Below, piece by piece: positions 33,437-41,961 of a DNA stretch of 64,000 nucleotides (positions within the stretch are counted from its first letter, which is position 1; each line of letters begins with the position of its first letter). The position numbers and the translations under genes are program-made. The notes under the pieces were generated by a model. The model ran no database searches, had not been told where the DNA came from, and was given only the letters and a program-made list of their open reading frames with translations. The stretch comes from Lachnospiraceae bacterium (GTDB lineage: Bacteria; Bacillota; Clostridia; Lachnospirales; Lachnospiraceae): NCBI GenBank assembly GCA_900770225.1, contig CAAGJU010000193.1:1-64000 (forward strand), written 5' to 3'.

Positions 33437-34564
33437 TTATAAACAGAGGTCGTGTGTCAGCAGTTCTTCAACGGCTGCCTGATATTCGGTGAAATGACTG
33501 GCCTTCATGATTTTTTTCAGCGGGCGTGAACTGTCCTGAAAGAGGGTGCCCAGGTAAACCCAGACATCTTTCATTTTCGAGAGCTGATTCTTCTCCTCTC
33601 TGATAACCTGGGCTGTGTTGGAAAGAAGCAGCTGCAGGAAACAGCGGAGCTCGTCCCTGGAAGGCATAGCGGTGTCTTTGATTGAGGGCGTTTTTGTATC
33701 GTTATTTGAAGGCGCAGCTGTGTCTTTTTTTGAGGACATTTCTGTATCATTACTTGAAGGTGCGGCTGTGTCACTTTTTGTCGGCACTGATGTACTGGCA
33801 GACTTCTGATCGTCCGCCGCAGCCCGGATCATGCGGAAAAGTGCAGGATTCCGGACGGCCCCGCGCCCGATCATGATGCCAGCAGGCGTGCACAGTTCAC
33901 GAATGCGTTTGACGTCGGACACCGTGAGAATGTCCCCGTTGTAACAGACGGGATTTTTGCTCTCCCGGCACATGTCTTTGAAGATGTCCATGTGCACGCT
34001 GCCGGAGTAAAATTCTGCTCTTACGCGCGGATGAATGATCAGCAGGGAGAGGGGATATCGGTTGTAAACTGTCATGAGGGAGTATGCCTCTTCCGGATCG
34101 CTGAGACCGAGCCGGGTCTTCACAGAGACTCTGAGCGGAAAGCCGGCTGCTTCAGATATGGCGGAGAGGCCATCGAACACACCCTCCAGAAATTCGTCCA
34201 GTTCATCCGGATCCTTCAGAAATCCGGCGCCTTTGTGCCGGGTAACGACGGTGGCAGAAGGACAGCCGAGGTTCAGGTTGATTTCCCGGTAGCCCATGCC
34301 TGCCAGCTCCGCGGCAGCGGTGAGAAAATCATGGCTGTCATTGGCAAGAAGCTGGGGGATTAACGGGACGCCATTATTTTTGACAGGATCGATATCCCGG
34401 CGGTCTCTCGTTCTGGAGAGAAAGGCACGTCCTGTATTCAGAAACGGCGAATAATAATGGTCGACGCAGCCGAAAACCGCGTGATGCGCGCTGCGGAAGG
34501 CGGCTGTTGTGATGCCCTCCATGGGTGCAAAATCCAGAAAAATATCAGATTCAGAATTTACCAA
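33437..34564 (-). CDS. tRNA-dihydrouridine synthase with repeat insertion
   Basis: A 375-residue FMN enzyme reducing uridines in tRNA. N-terminal FAPMEGITTAAFR, active-site Cys in NLNLGCPSATV (about 101), VSVKTRLG, HPRVRAEFYSG and NGDI are standard. Between the barrel (ending GRGAVRNPALFRMI) and the helical tRNA-binding domain lies a Ser/Thr/Asp/Lys stretch (about 252-306) made of repeats encoded by a 48-bp tandem unit. Normal Dus enzymes pass directly from barrel to helical domain, so this looks like an expanded linker. Convergent with the sugar operon. Confidence 0.92.
   Translation of the reverse strand: MVNSESDIFLDFAPMEGITTAAFRSAHHAVFGCVDHYYSPFLNTGRAFLSRTRDRRDIDPVKNNGVPLIPQLLANDSHDFLTAAAELAGMGYREINLNLGCPSATVVTRHKGAGFLKDPDELDEFLEGVFDGLSAISEAAGFPLRVSVKTRLGLSDPEEAYSLMTVYNRYPLSLLIIHPRVRAEFYSGSVHMDIFKDMCRESKNPVCYNGDILTVSDVKRIRELCTPAGIMIGRGAVRNPALFRMIRAAADDQKSASTSVPTKSDTAAPSSNDTEMSSKKDTAAPSNNDTKTPSIKDTAMPSRDELRCFLQLLLSNTAQVIREEKNQLSKMKDVWVYLGTLFQDSSRPLKKIMKASHFTEYQAAVEELLTHDLCL
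33672..33794 (-). repeat. In-frame 48-bp tandem repeat inside the dus gene
   Basis: Copies at 33672-33719 and 33720-33767 and a partial copy to 33794. The 16-residue product is KDTAAPSNNDTKTPSI-like and is itself two 8-residue halves. Confidence 0.85.
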
Positions 34565-34789
34565 AATGATCTCCCTTGCCGTGTCAACAGGAACGGGTTC
34601 AGTCCGGTCATGTACGACATCAGTTACATTCCTATGCTTATTAAGTTCCGGAATACGCCCCGGATTCTGCAGAATACGATACAGAAGTTCGGGCGATTGT
34701 GATAATATTTTATAGTATATCGCGGATTCGTGACAGAAGAACAGGCAGAAATGTCTGACAGATTCTCTGGACAGGAGGAGAGATTCTTT

Positions 34790-35422
34790 ATGGCTGTTTT
34801 TGAATCGATTTTTGATATCAGTTATCTGATTTTTGATGCTGCAGCCGGCGTTGCGATGCTTGCTTTATCCGCGGGGCGCCCTTTGCTGGTACTTTATGGT
34901 ATCCTGGCGTTGCTGCTCGGCGCCGGTGACGCGTTTCATCTGATTCCGCGCGTCCGCAGGTACCGCAGGGGAAATGAACCTTCGACAGAATACCGGCTGG
35001 GGCTTGGACTGAAGGTGTCCTCTATTACCATGACGCTGTTTTATTTGCTGTTATATGCCATTTATACGCAGCTGTACGGTGCGGGCAATCCCGTCATCGC
35101 AGGAGTTATGATCGCAACGGCAGTTCTCAGGATTGTTCTCTGTCTCTTTCCGCAGAACAACTGGTATCATTACGAGGGCAACGCAAAATGGTCCCTGACA
35201 CGCAATCTGCCCTTCGCCGTGACAGGAATCTGCATGATCATTCTTTTCCTCATGTGCGGAACGGCGTACGGGCGGTCCATGGCTGTCGCAATCATCGTCA
35301 GCTTTGGCTGCTATATACCGGTCACGCTTCTGGCAAAAAAATATCCGGCGGTCGGTGCACTCATGATGCCGAAAACCATTGCCTATGTATATATGATTGT
35401 TCTCGGACTGCAGATGATATGA
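34790..35422 (+). CDS. Uncharacterised integral membrane protein
   Basis: About 210 residues with six or seven membrane helices and short loops (one cytoplasmic basic loop, RVRRYRRGNE, near 56-65). I do not recognise a named family; similar small multi-spanning proteins of unknown function occur widely in Clostridia. ATG at 34790 follows AGGAGGAG; a GTG at 34730 would add 20 hydrophilic residues that look unlike the rest. Divergent from the dus gene, closed by a strong terminator. Confidence 0.72.
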   Translation: MAVFESIFDISYLIFDAAAGVAMLALSAGRPLLVLYGILALLLGAGDAFHLIPRVRRYRRGNEPSTEYRLGLGLKVSSITMTLFYLLLYAIYTQLYGAGNPVIAGVMIATAVLRIVLCLFPQNNWYHYEGNAKWSLTRNLPFAVTGICMIILFLMCGTAYGRSMAVAIIVSFGCYIPVTLLAKKYPAVGALMMPKTIAYVYMIVLGLQMI

Positions 35423-35434
35423 TAACAGTGTCAG

Positions 35435-35484
35435 AAGTCATCACCCACGTTGCACTTGTGCAAAAGTGGGTGAATGACTTTTGA
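35435..35484 (+). terminator. Intrinsic terminator after the membrane-protein gene
   Basis: AAGTCAT-CACCCAC pairs with GTGGGTG-A-ATGACTT, with an inner TTGCAC/GTGCAA stem, then a short T-run. Confidence 0.85.
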
Positions 35485-35489
35485 CACGC

Positions 35490-35590
35490 CCCTCAGCGAG
35501 GGCGTAGTGGTGCGGAGAAACATGAGAGCCCGAGCTGAGGGAGGATCGCGAGAGCGCGTAGCGCGTAGCGATCCGGTTATCATAGGGCGC
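35490..35590 (+). repeat. Palindrome-rich element after terminator
   Basis: CCCTCAGC pairs with GCTGAGGG across about 50 bases, followed by the hairpin GGATCGC..GCGATCC with GCGCGTAGCGCG inside. Different in sequence from the four-copy terminator-associated family but placed in the same way, directly after a terminator and before a gene. Confidence 0.55.
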
Positions 35591-35613
35591 TGAAAATGGT
35601 AAAGGAGCAATCG

Positions 35614-36093
35614 ATGGAAAATCAGGTGAAAACTGCTGACCGGCATCTGCCGGAGCAGGCGATCTTTATGAATATGTGTATGGTCTGCCGGGGTGACGAA
35701 GTGCTGGCCCTGGACAAGGTCAATAACACATATACGGGAACCACATTTCCCGGTGGACATGTGGAACCCGGGGAGACGTTTCACGCTGCCGTCATCCGTG
35801 AGATTCGGGAAGAAACGGGACTCGCCATAAGGAATCCGCAGCTGAAGGGGATTTATCACTGGTACCGCGACGGCTTCCACAACGTGGGTCTGCTGTACAG
35901 GACGGATGATTTTTCGGGAGAGCTGAAAAGCTCAGAGGAAGGAAAAGTGTACTGGATCTCCCGAAAAGAATACGAGAAGAAAGAACTCGCGGTGGGAATG
36001 CATCGTGTGCTGAAGATCATGGACAGCGATGATTTTTCTGAGTGCTTTATGGATGTGAAGGAAGACGGTACGATAGAGGAGCATATGTATTAA
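35614..36093 (+). CDS. NUDIX hydrolase
   Basis: A 159-residue pyrophosphohydrolase of the MutT type. The NUDIX box is complete (GGHVEPGE at about 46-53, then REIREETGL), with the Glu residues that bind Mg2+ present. Family members hydrolyse oxidised or other nucleoside triphosphates; the substrate cannot be told. ATG at 35614 follows AAAGGAG; the slightly longer frame from 35596 starts before that site. Followed after 102 bp by the beta-CASP nuclease gene. Confidence 0.92.
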   Translation: MENQVKTADRHLPEQAIFMNMCMVCRGDEVLALDKVNNTYTGTTFPGGHVEPGETFHAAVIREIREETGLAIRNPQLKGIYHWYRDGFHNVGLLYRTDDFSGELKSSEEGKVYWISRKEYEKKELAVGMHRVLKIMDSDDFSECFMDVKEDGTIEEHMY

Positions 36094-36195
36094 CAGAAGA
36101 ACGTCGCAGATTGCGTTTTTGCCTGCGGCTGGCATATACTGTAAAGAGGGGATTTTACAAATTGCCGATGGTTCGGAGAAGGGACAGGTATCGAC

Positions 36196-37809
36196 ATGAA
36201 ACTGATGTTTATCGGGGCGGATCATGAGGTAACCGGCAGCTGTTATTATCTGGAAGCTGCGGGAAAGAAATTTCTGGTCGACTACGGTATGGAGCAGGGT
36301 AAAAATCTCTATGAGAACAGAGATCTTCCCGTGCCGGCGTCTGATCTCGATTTTGTTCTGCTTACACACGCACATATCGATCATTCGGGCAATCTCCCTG
36401 TGCTGTATGCAAAGGGTTTCCGCGGGCCGATCTATACCACAGAGGCCACGGCAGATCTGTGCGACATCATGCTTCGCGACAGCGCGCATATCCAGGAATT
36501 TGAGGCCGAGTGGCGGAACCGCAAGGGGAAGCGGCTGGGAAAAGCGGAGTATGTCCCGCCTTTTACCATGGAAGACGCCATGGGAGCTGTCTCGCTCCTG
36601 TCGGGACAGCCCTATGATCAGATGATCGACATCGCAGACGGCATCCGGATGCGTCTGGTCGATGCCGGGCATCTGCTGGGGTCCGCGAGCATCGAGCTGT
36701 GGCTCACAGAAGACGGCGTGACGAAAAAAATTGTTTTTTCTGGCGATATCGGCAACCTGGATCAGCCGATCATCCGCGATCCCAGCTACATTACGGAGGC
36801 GGATTACGTGGTTATGGAATCCACGTATGGTGACAGGAGTCACGGAGACGAAAAGCCGGATTACGTGGCTGAACTGGCAAAAGTAATTCAGCGGACGTTC
36901 GACCGCGGCGGCAATGTGGTCATTCCTTCCTTTGCTGTCGGACGCACGCAGGAAATGCTTTACTTCATCCGTCAGATCAAGGAACAGAAGCTGGTGACGG
37001 GTCACGGCGATTTTCCCGTCTATGTGGACAGCCCGCTCGCCATCGAGGCGACGACGGTATTTCAGCGGCATCCGCACGACTGTTATGATGAAGAAGCGGG
37101 TAAACTGATCCAACAGGGCATCAATCCGCTGGCGTTCTCCAATCTGCATACGGCGGTCACGGCGGATGACTCCAAGGCGATCAACTTTATCGATGAGCCG
37201 AAGGTGATCATCTCGGCCAGCGGCATGTGCGATGCCGGCCGTGTAAAGCATCACCTGAAACACAATCTCTGGCGTAAGGAATGCACGATCCTGTTCGTCG
37301 GTTATCAGGCTGTAGGAACGCCCGGCCGTGCTATTGTCGATGGCGCTGAAACCGTGAAGCTCTTCGGCGAGGAGATTGCTGTGCGCGCCGAGATCGCTCA
37401 GCTGCCCGGCATGAGCGGTCATGCAGATGACCGCGGGCTGATGAAATGGGCATCTGCGTTTACCGTGAAACCCGCCAGATTTTTCGTCTGTCACGGCGAA
37501 GACACGGTTACCGATTTCTTTGCGGGCCGGCTGAAAAAAGAACTCGGCGTCGATGCCTGTGCACCGTACAGCGGCTGGGAATTTGACCTGGCGAAGAATG
37601 TCTTCCTTGCACAGCCGGCAGGCGTCCGCATCGCGGCCGAGACGGGCGATACCCTTGCGAAGCGGAAAAAGAATGCCGTATTCGATCGTCTGGTGGCTGC
37701 AGGCCAGCGCCTGATGTCCGTGATCCGGCACAATGAGGGCGGCGCCAATAAAGATCTGGCGAAATTCGCGGATCAGATCAATGCGCTCAGCGACCGCTGG
37801 GATCGGTGA
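36196..37809 (+). CDS. Metallo-beta-lactamase/beta-CASP ribonuclease (YSH1-type)
   Basis: A 537-residue zinc nuclease in the CPSF73/YSH1-like branch. MBL motifs: THAHIDHSG (about 56-64), DAGHLLGSAS (about 155-164) and FSGDIGN. Beta-CASP: ESTYGDRSH, IPSFAVGRTQEMLY, SASGMCDAGRVKHHL and the final SGHAD. The C-terminal RMMBL region is VKPARFFVCHG. Residues from about 480 onward form an extra helical tail. Acts on RNA as an endo- and/or 5' exonuclease. Distinct from RNase J. Confidence 0.93.
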   Translation: MKLMFIGADHEVTGSCYYLEAAGKKFLVDYGMEQGKNLYENRDLPVPASDLDFVLLTHAHIDHSGNLPVLYAKGFRGPIYTTEATADLCDIMLRDSAHIQEFEAEWRNRKGKRLGKAEYVPPFTMEDAMGAVSLLSGQPYDQMIDIADGIRMRLVDAGHLLGSASIELWLTEDGVTKKIVFSGDIGNLDQPIIRDPSYITEADYVVMESTYGDRSHGDEKPDYVAELAKVIQRTFDRGGNVVIPSFAVGRTQEMLYFIRQIKEQKLVTGHGDFPVYVDSPLAIEATTVFQRHPHDCYDEEAGKLIQQGINPLAFSNLHTAVTADDSKAINFIDEPKVIISASGMCDAGRVKHHLKHNLWRKECTILFVGYQAVGTPGRAIVDGAETVKLFGEEIAVRAEIAQLPGMSGHADDRGLMKWASAFTVKPARFFVCHGEDTVTDFFAGRLKKELGVDACAPYSGWEFDLAKNVFLAQPAGVRIAAETGDTLAKRKKNAVFDRLVAAGQRLMSVIRHNEGGANKDLAKFADQINALSDRWDR

Positions 37810-37882
37810 GGCAAATTCCTGTAGCGACGTGAGAGCATGCAGTGCGAAGCGTGATATGGATGATTACTGAAGGAGAAAAGAC

Positions 37883-38581
37883 ATGAGCCTGATTGGCATT
37901 ATCGGAGCAATGGAGGAAGAGGTTAAAGACCTGAAGGATCAGATGGCAGAGGTGACGGTGACGAAAAAAGCCGGCATGGATTTTTACCGGGGGACACTTT
38001 CCGGGAAGCCGACGGTCATCGTGCAGAGCGGCGTGGGCAAGGTCAATGCAGCGATGTGCACGCAGATCCTGATCGACACGTATCATGTGGACTGTGTGCT
38101 GAATACCGGCATTGCGGGAAGCCTGCAGAATGACATCAATATCGGCGATATCGTACTTTCCACGGAGGCCGTGCAGCACGACATGGATGCCACCGTCTGG
38201 GGATACAAGCCTGGACAGGTGCCCGGCATGGAGACATATATGTTTCCGGCCAGCTTGCAGCTGATCAAAAAAGCAGAGCAGGTGTGCGCGGAAGTGAACC
38301 CGGATATCCGTACCTTCCGCGGACGTGTGGTGAGCGGAGATCAGTTCATCTCTGATCACGAGGTGAAGAAAAAACTGGTTGAAACCTTTCAGGGCAGCTG
38401 TGCCGAGATGGAGGGCGCCGCGATCGCGCAGACCGCATGGCGTAATGATGTGCCATTCCTGATCATCCGTGTGATTTCCGACAAGGCCGACGGCAGCGCT
38501 GTGGCAGATGACAATACCTTCACAGCGGACTGCGTGAAACATCTCGTGCGGCTGCTGACGGGGATGGTGAGAGTTCTGTAA
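37883..38581 (+). CDS. mtnN: 5'-methylthioadenosine/S-adenosylhomocysteine nucleosidase
   Basis: A 232-residue hydrolase that cleaves adenine from MTA and SAH in the methionine salvage and activated-methyl cycle. GIIGAMEEEV (catalytic Glu 12), SGVGKVNAA, GIAGSL, EMEGAAIAQ near 174-182 and the catalytic Asp in ISDKADGSA (about 200) are all present. ATG follows AAGGAG. The sequence after the stop folds into a pseudoknot-like arrangement. Confidence 0.95.
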   Translation: MSLIGIIGAMEEEVKDLKDQMAEVTVTKKAGMDFYRGTLSGKPTVIVQSGVGKVNAAMCTQILIDTYHVDCVLNTGIAGSLQNDINIGDIVLSTEAVQHDMDATVWGYKPGQVPGMETYMFPASLQLIKKAEQVCAEVNPDIRTFRGRVVSGDQFISDHEVKKKLVETFQGSCAEMEGAAIAQTAWRNDVPFLIIRVISDKADGSAVADDNTFTADCVKHLVRLLTGMVRVL

Positions 38582-38587
38582 CTACCG

Positions 38588-38648
38588 GCTTCCGCAGAGA
38601 CCAGCCCACTGTGCGCCGGCCATCTGCGGAAGCTGTTCGCTGGCCGGC
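38588..38648 (+). other. Possible H-type pseudoknot downstream of mtnN
   Basis: Four interleaved arms: a GCTTCCGCAGA (38588-38598), b GCCGGCCA (38615-38622), a' TCTGCGGAAGC (38623-38633), b' TGGCCGGC (38641-38648). Both pairings are perfect and the order a-b-a'-b' is that of an H-type pseudoknot, or of two competing hairpins. No T-run follows directly. Confidence 0.5.
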
Positions 38649-38722
38649 AGAACCTGTAAACAGGGCGCCGGTGAGAATTTTTTTATGAGAAGTTTTGCGA
38701 TTTTACAATGCAATAGTCAGAA

Positions 38723-38995
38723 CTATACAGGGTCCTCCTCAAGAACCTGCATCTCCAGGTAATCGAAGGGGATTTCGTCATTTACGAAGTTGTCCTGCGT
38801 GAAACGCACCTTTTTTGTTCTCTTGAAATCCCGGATATTGGATGCAAGCCAGACCGGAACAGACAGATCCCATCCGGCACATATCTCTTCCAGCGCGCGG
38901 AGTATCTTATGCGTCCGCGTATCTTCAGCGTCATCCATTATCGTGACGTCTTTCAGCATGTGATTGTCTTTCCAGATTTTGCCCCAGATCCGCAT
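38723..38995 (-). CDS. Small conserved-type hypothetical protein
   Basis: A 90-residue soluble protein beginning MRIWGKIWKDNHML, with DDAEDTRTHKILRALEEIC in the middle and FDYLEMQVLEED at the end. The pattern is familiar from uncharacterised Clostridia proteins but I know of no function. ATG at 38995 follows GGAAGGGAG; the longer frame to 39037 is less likely. Divergent from the aconitase-family gene. Confidence 0.7.
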   Translation of the reverse strand: MRIWGKIWKDNHMLKDVTIMDDAEDTRTHKILRALEEICAGWDLSVPVWLASNIRDFKRTKKVRFTQDNFVNDEIPFDYLEMQVLEEDPV

Positions 38996-39264
38996 GGGTG
39001 AGCTCCCTTCCTGCCTTGCGAAAAAAGCATCAATCATCTATTATGATAAAAGCGCGAAGCGCCGGGTATTGATTCCTGTATTTTTACACAGATGCAGGCT
39101 CTTTGTAAACACTCTTGTACTTCGCCTGAAACATCACAAGCATATGAATAGACAGTCGAAAAACCGACATGCACATCTGATCCGGTAATGATTATGGCGG
39201 AATGTGCAGAAAGTATTCTGATATCATGGCAACTCATACCACGTTACAGATAAAGGAGGCGTAA

Positions 39265-41556
39265 ATGGAATTACAGAATGGAGGCGTTTACCTCGTCAAC
39301 GGAACAGACGTGATCGCGGATGACGCGAATGCGGCTGCAAAGCTCGGGCAGGCGGGCGTACAGACGGATAAGGCCAGTGCAAAAAAGCAGACGATGGCCT
39401 ACGGCATCCTGAAGGCACACAATGTTTCCGGCAGCATGGAACAGCTGCAGATCAAATTTGACAAAATGACCTCGCACGACATCACCTATGTCGGCATTAT
39501 TCAGACGGCGAGAGCCTCGGGACTGGAGAAATTCCCGATCCCCTATGTGCTCACGAACTGCCACAATTCCCTCTGCGCAGTCGGCGGAACGATCAATGAG
39601 GATGACCACATGTTTGGCCTCTCCTGCGCAAAGCGGTACGGCGGCATCTATGTACCGCCGCATCAGGCAGTCATCCACCAGTATGCCCGTGAGATGCTGG
39701 CCGGCGTCGGCACCATGATTCTCGGCTCCGATTCGCATACCCGTTACGGCGCGCTTGGTACGATGGCTATGGGTGAGGGCGGCCCGGAGCTGGTGAAACA
39801 GCTGCTCGGCAAGACCTATGATATCGCCATGCCGGATGTCGTTGCGGTTTACATGACCGGTGCACCTGTGCCCGGCGTTGGCCCGCAGGACGTGGCGCTC
39901 GCGATTATCGGCGCCGTTTTTGACAAGGGCTATGTAAAAAATAAAGTCATGGAATTCGTCGGCCCCGGTGTCTCGAACCTCAGCAGTGACTTCCGTATCG
40001 GTATCGATGTCATGACGACCGAGACGACCTGTCTCTCCTCTATCTGGCGCACCGATGAGGAGACGAAGAAGTGGTACGATGTGCACGGCCGTTCTGAAGA
40101 ATACAAGGAACTGAATCCGGGCGCTGTGGCATATTACGACGGCTGCATCTACGTGGAGCTTGACAAGATCCGCCCGATGATCGCCATGCCGTTCCATCCG
40201 AGCAATGTATATACGATTGATGAGCTGAACGCAAATCTCGACGATATTCTCAATGATGTGGAGAAGAGAGCACAGGTGTCGTTTAACGGCAAGGTGGATT
40301 ACGATCTCCACAGCAAGGTACATGACGGAAAGCTGCTGGTCGACCAGGGTATCATCGCCGGCTGCGCAGGCGGCGGCTTTGAAAATATCTGTGATGCGGC
40401 AGACATCCTGCGCGGACAGTACATCGGCTGCAATGATTTTACACTGAGCGTATATCCGGCATCGGCGCCGATCTATCATGAGCTGGCATCCAACGGAGTG
40501 ATCGCGGATCTGATGCAGACGGGCGCCATCGTCAAGACGGCATTCTGCGGACCGTGCTTCGGCGCAGGCGACACGCCCGCCAACGGCGATCTGTCCATCC
40601 GTCACTCGACGAGAAACTTCCCGAACCGCGAGGGCTCCAAGGTACAGGAGGGGCAGGTGGCCGGCGTGGCACTGATGGATGCGCGCTCGATTGCGGCGAC
40701 AGCGGCCAACCAGGGCTATCTGACACCGGCGACGGAATTTGCCGGCGAGTATCGTCATCCGGTATATCACTTCGACGCGGACATCTATGCGCACAGGGTA
40801 TTCGACAGCCACGGCGTCGCAGATCCGACGGTTGAGGTTCGCTTCGGCCCGAATATCAAGGACTGGCCGGCAATGCCGGCACTTCCGGAGAATCTTGTGC
40901 TGAAGGTCGTTTCGGAGATCCATGATCCTGTTACGACGACCGATGAGCTGATCCCTTCGGGCGAGACATCTTCTTACCGCTCGAATCCGCTCCGCCTCGC
41001 AGAGTTCGCGCTTTCAAGGAAGGATCCGCTGTACGTGGGTCGTGCCAAAGAGGTGCAGAAAGCTGAACAGGCACTTCAGAACGGCCAGTGTGCGGGAGAA
41101 GCCCTTCCGGAACTGAAGCCGGTCATGAAGACGATCCATACGCAGTTCCCGGCGGTGAGCCACGACAACCTCGGCGTGGGATCTACGATTTTCGCCGTAA
41201 AACCGGGCGATGGATCTGCACGTGAGCAGGCGGCCTCCTGTCAGAAGGTTCTCGGCGGATGGGCAAACATCGCAAACGAATATGCGACGAAGCGCTACCG
41301 CTCCAACCTGATCAACTGGGGCATGCTTCCGCTGCTCATCCCGGCCGGCGATCTGCCGTTCCACAACGGCGATTACCTGTTCCTGCCGGGTATCCGGAGC
41401 GAGCTGGAGAGCAAAAAAGACGCCATCACCGCCTACACGGTTGATCCGGCTGCAGGAACACTGACAGCATTTGAGCTTAAACTCGGCGCGCTGACCGATG
41501 ATGAGAGAGAGATCATCCTCGACGGCTGCCTGATCAATTACTACAGGAATCACTGA
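39265..41556 (+). CDS. Aconitase-family hydratase
   Basis: A 763-residue [4Fe-4S] dehydratase with both aconitase modules. GSDSHTRYGALG (about 154-165), GCAGGG (about 371-376), CGPCFGAGDTPANGD (about 430-444) and the swivel-domain stretch YRSNLINWGMLPLL are recognisable. The Cys of GCAGG and the two of CGPC could bind the cluster, but the first site lacks the usual CTNS-type sequence of citrate aconitases. This Clostridial form may act on a different 2- or 3-hydroxyacid; citrate/isocitrate is still possible. GGAGG precedes the ATG. Confidence 0.88.
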   Translation: MELQNGGVYLVNGTDVIADDANAAAKLGQAGVQTDKASAKKQTMAYGILKAHNVSGSMEQLQIKFDKMTSHDITYVGIIQTARASGLEKFPIPYVLTNCHNSLCAVGGTINEDDHMFGLSCAKRYGGIYVPPHQAVIHQYAREMLAGVGTMILGSDSHTRYGALGTMAMGEGGPELVKQLLGKTYDIAMPDVVAVYMTGAPVPGVGPQDVALAIIGAVFDKGYVKNKVMEFVGPGVSNLSSDFRIGIDVMTTETTCLSSIWRTDEETKKWYDVHGRSEEYKELNPGAVAYYDGCIYVELDKIRPMIAMPFHPSNVYTIDELNANLDDILNDVEKRAQVSFNGKVDYDLHSKVHDGKLLVDQGIIAGCAGGGFENICDAADILRGQYIGCNDFTLSVYPASAPIYHELASNGVIADLMQTGAIVKTAFCGPCFGAGDTPANGDLSIRHSTRNFPNREGSKVQEGQVAGVALMDARSIAATAANQGYLTPATEFAGEYRHPVYHFDADIYAHRVFDSHGVADPTVEVRFGPNIKDWPAMPALPENLVLKVVSEIHDPVTTTDELIPSGETSSYRSNPLRLAEFALSRKDPLYVGRAKEVQKAEQALQNGQCAGEALPELKPVMKTIHTQFPAVSHDNLGVGSTIFAVKPGDGSAREQAASCQKVLGGWANIANEYATKRYRSNLINWGMLPLLIPAGDLPFHNGDYLFLPGIRSELESKKDAITAYTVDPAAGTLTAFELKLGALTDDEREIILDGCLINYYRNH

Positions 41557-41744
41557 AGATATAATGCTTTCACAGAAGAACATCGAACATTGAGTGTTTT
41601 GTCAGAGAACCGCAAACCGGCGTGTTCTCACTCACGACGAAAAGCGCCGAGTTCTCCGTCCATCTGCAACAGCAGTCAGCTGTTTACAGAAACGTTGAAC
41701 AAAGAACTGTCTCATATGAGATGGAATAGCAATCGCAACGAATG

Positions 41745-41788
41745 CAGCGTCCGTTTTTACATGATGTAAAAGCGGACGCTGTATTTTA
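41745..41788 (+). terminator. Intrinsic terminator downstream of the hydratase gene
   Basis: CAGCGTCCG plus TTTTAC pairs with GTAAAA plus CGGACGCTG, followed by TATTTTA. It lies about 190 bp after the stop codon; the intervening sequence has no gene. Confidence 0.8.
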
Positions 41789-41857
41789 CGCGAGCAGAGA
41801 GCCACAGCCTCACACACGCGAAGCGTGTGATGAGGTGTGGCGAGCGCCAATAAAATC
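41786..41857 (+). repeat. Terminator-associated hairpin repeat, copy 3
   Basis: TTACGCGAGCAGAGAGCC starts in the terminator tail. The hairpin is GCCACA-CCTCA-ACACGC-GAA-GCGTGT-TGAGG-TGTGGC, followed by CGAGCG. The second hairpin of copies 1 and 4 is missing. Confidence 0.75.
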
Positions 41858-41926
41858 CAGAAAATTCAGTATAATTAAATGAAAATTATATATAAAATAA
41901 AAAATCAAAAATAAATTGAAAATATG

Positions 41927-41955
41927 TTGACAATGAAGAGTTGCAGTGGTATTTT
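41927..41955 (+). promoter_or_regulatory. Strong promoter of the large noncoding RNA
   Basis: TTGACA (41927-41932), a 17-bp spacer and TATTTT (41950-41955). The 50 bases upstream (41876-41926) are almost entirely A/T with A-tracts, like an UP element of highly expressed stable-RNA genes. Confidence 0.8.
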
Positions 41956-41961
41956 ATAGTT

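Noticed and set aside
35932..37731. Long open frame (about 600 codons) antisense to the beta-CASP nuclease
   Set aside because: It mirrors a clearly conserved enzyme on the other strand, has no ribosome-binding site and a His/Arg/Cys-rich composition typical of a shadow frame. The same holds for long antisense frames over the ATPase (53697-55280), the hydratase (39271-40923) and AsnS (45894-47456).
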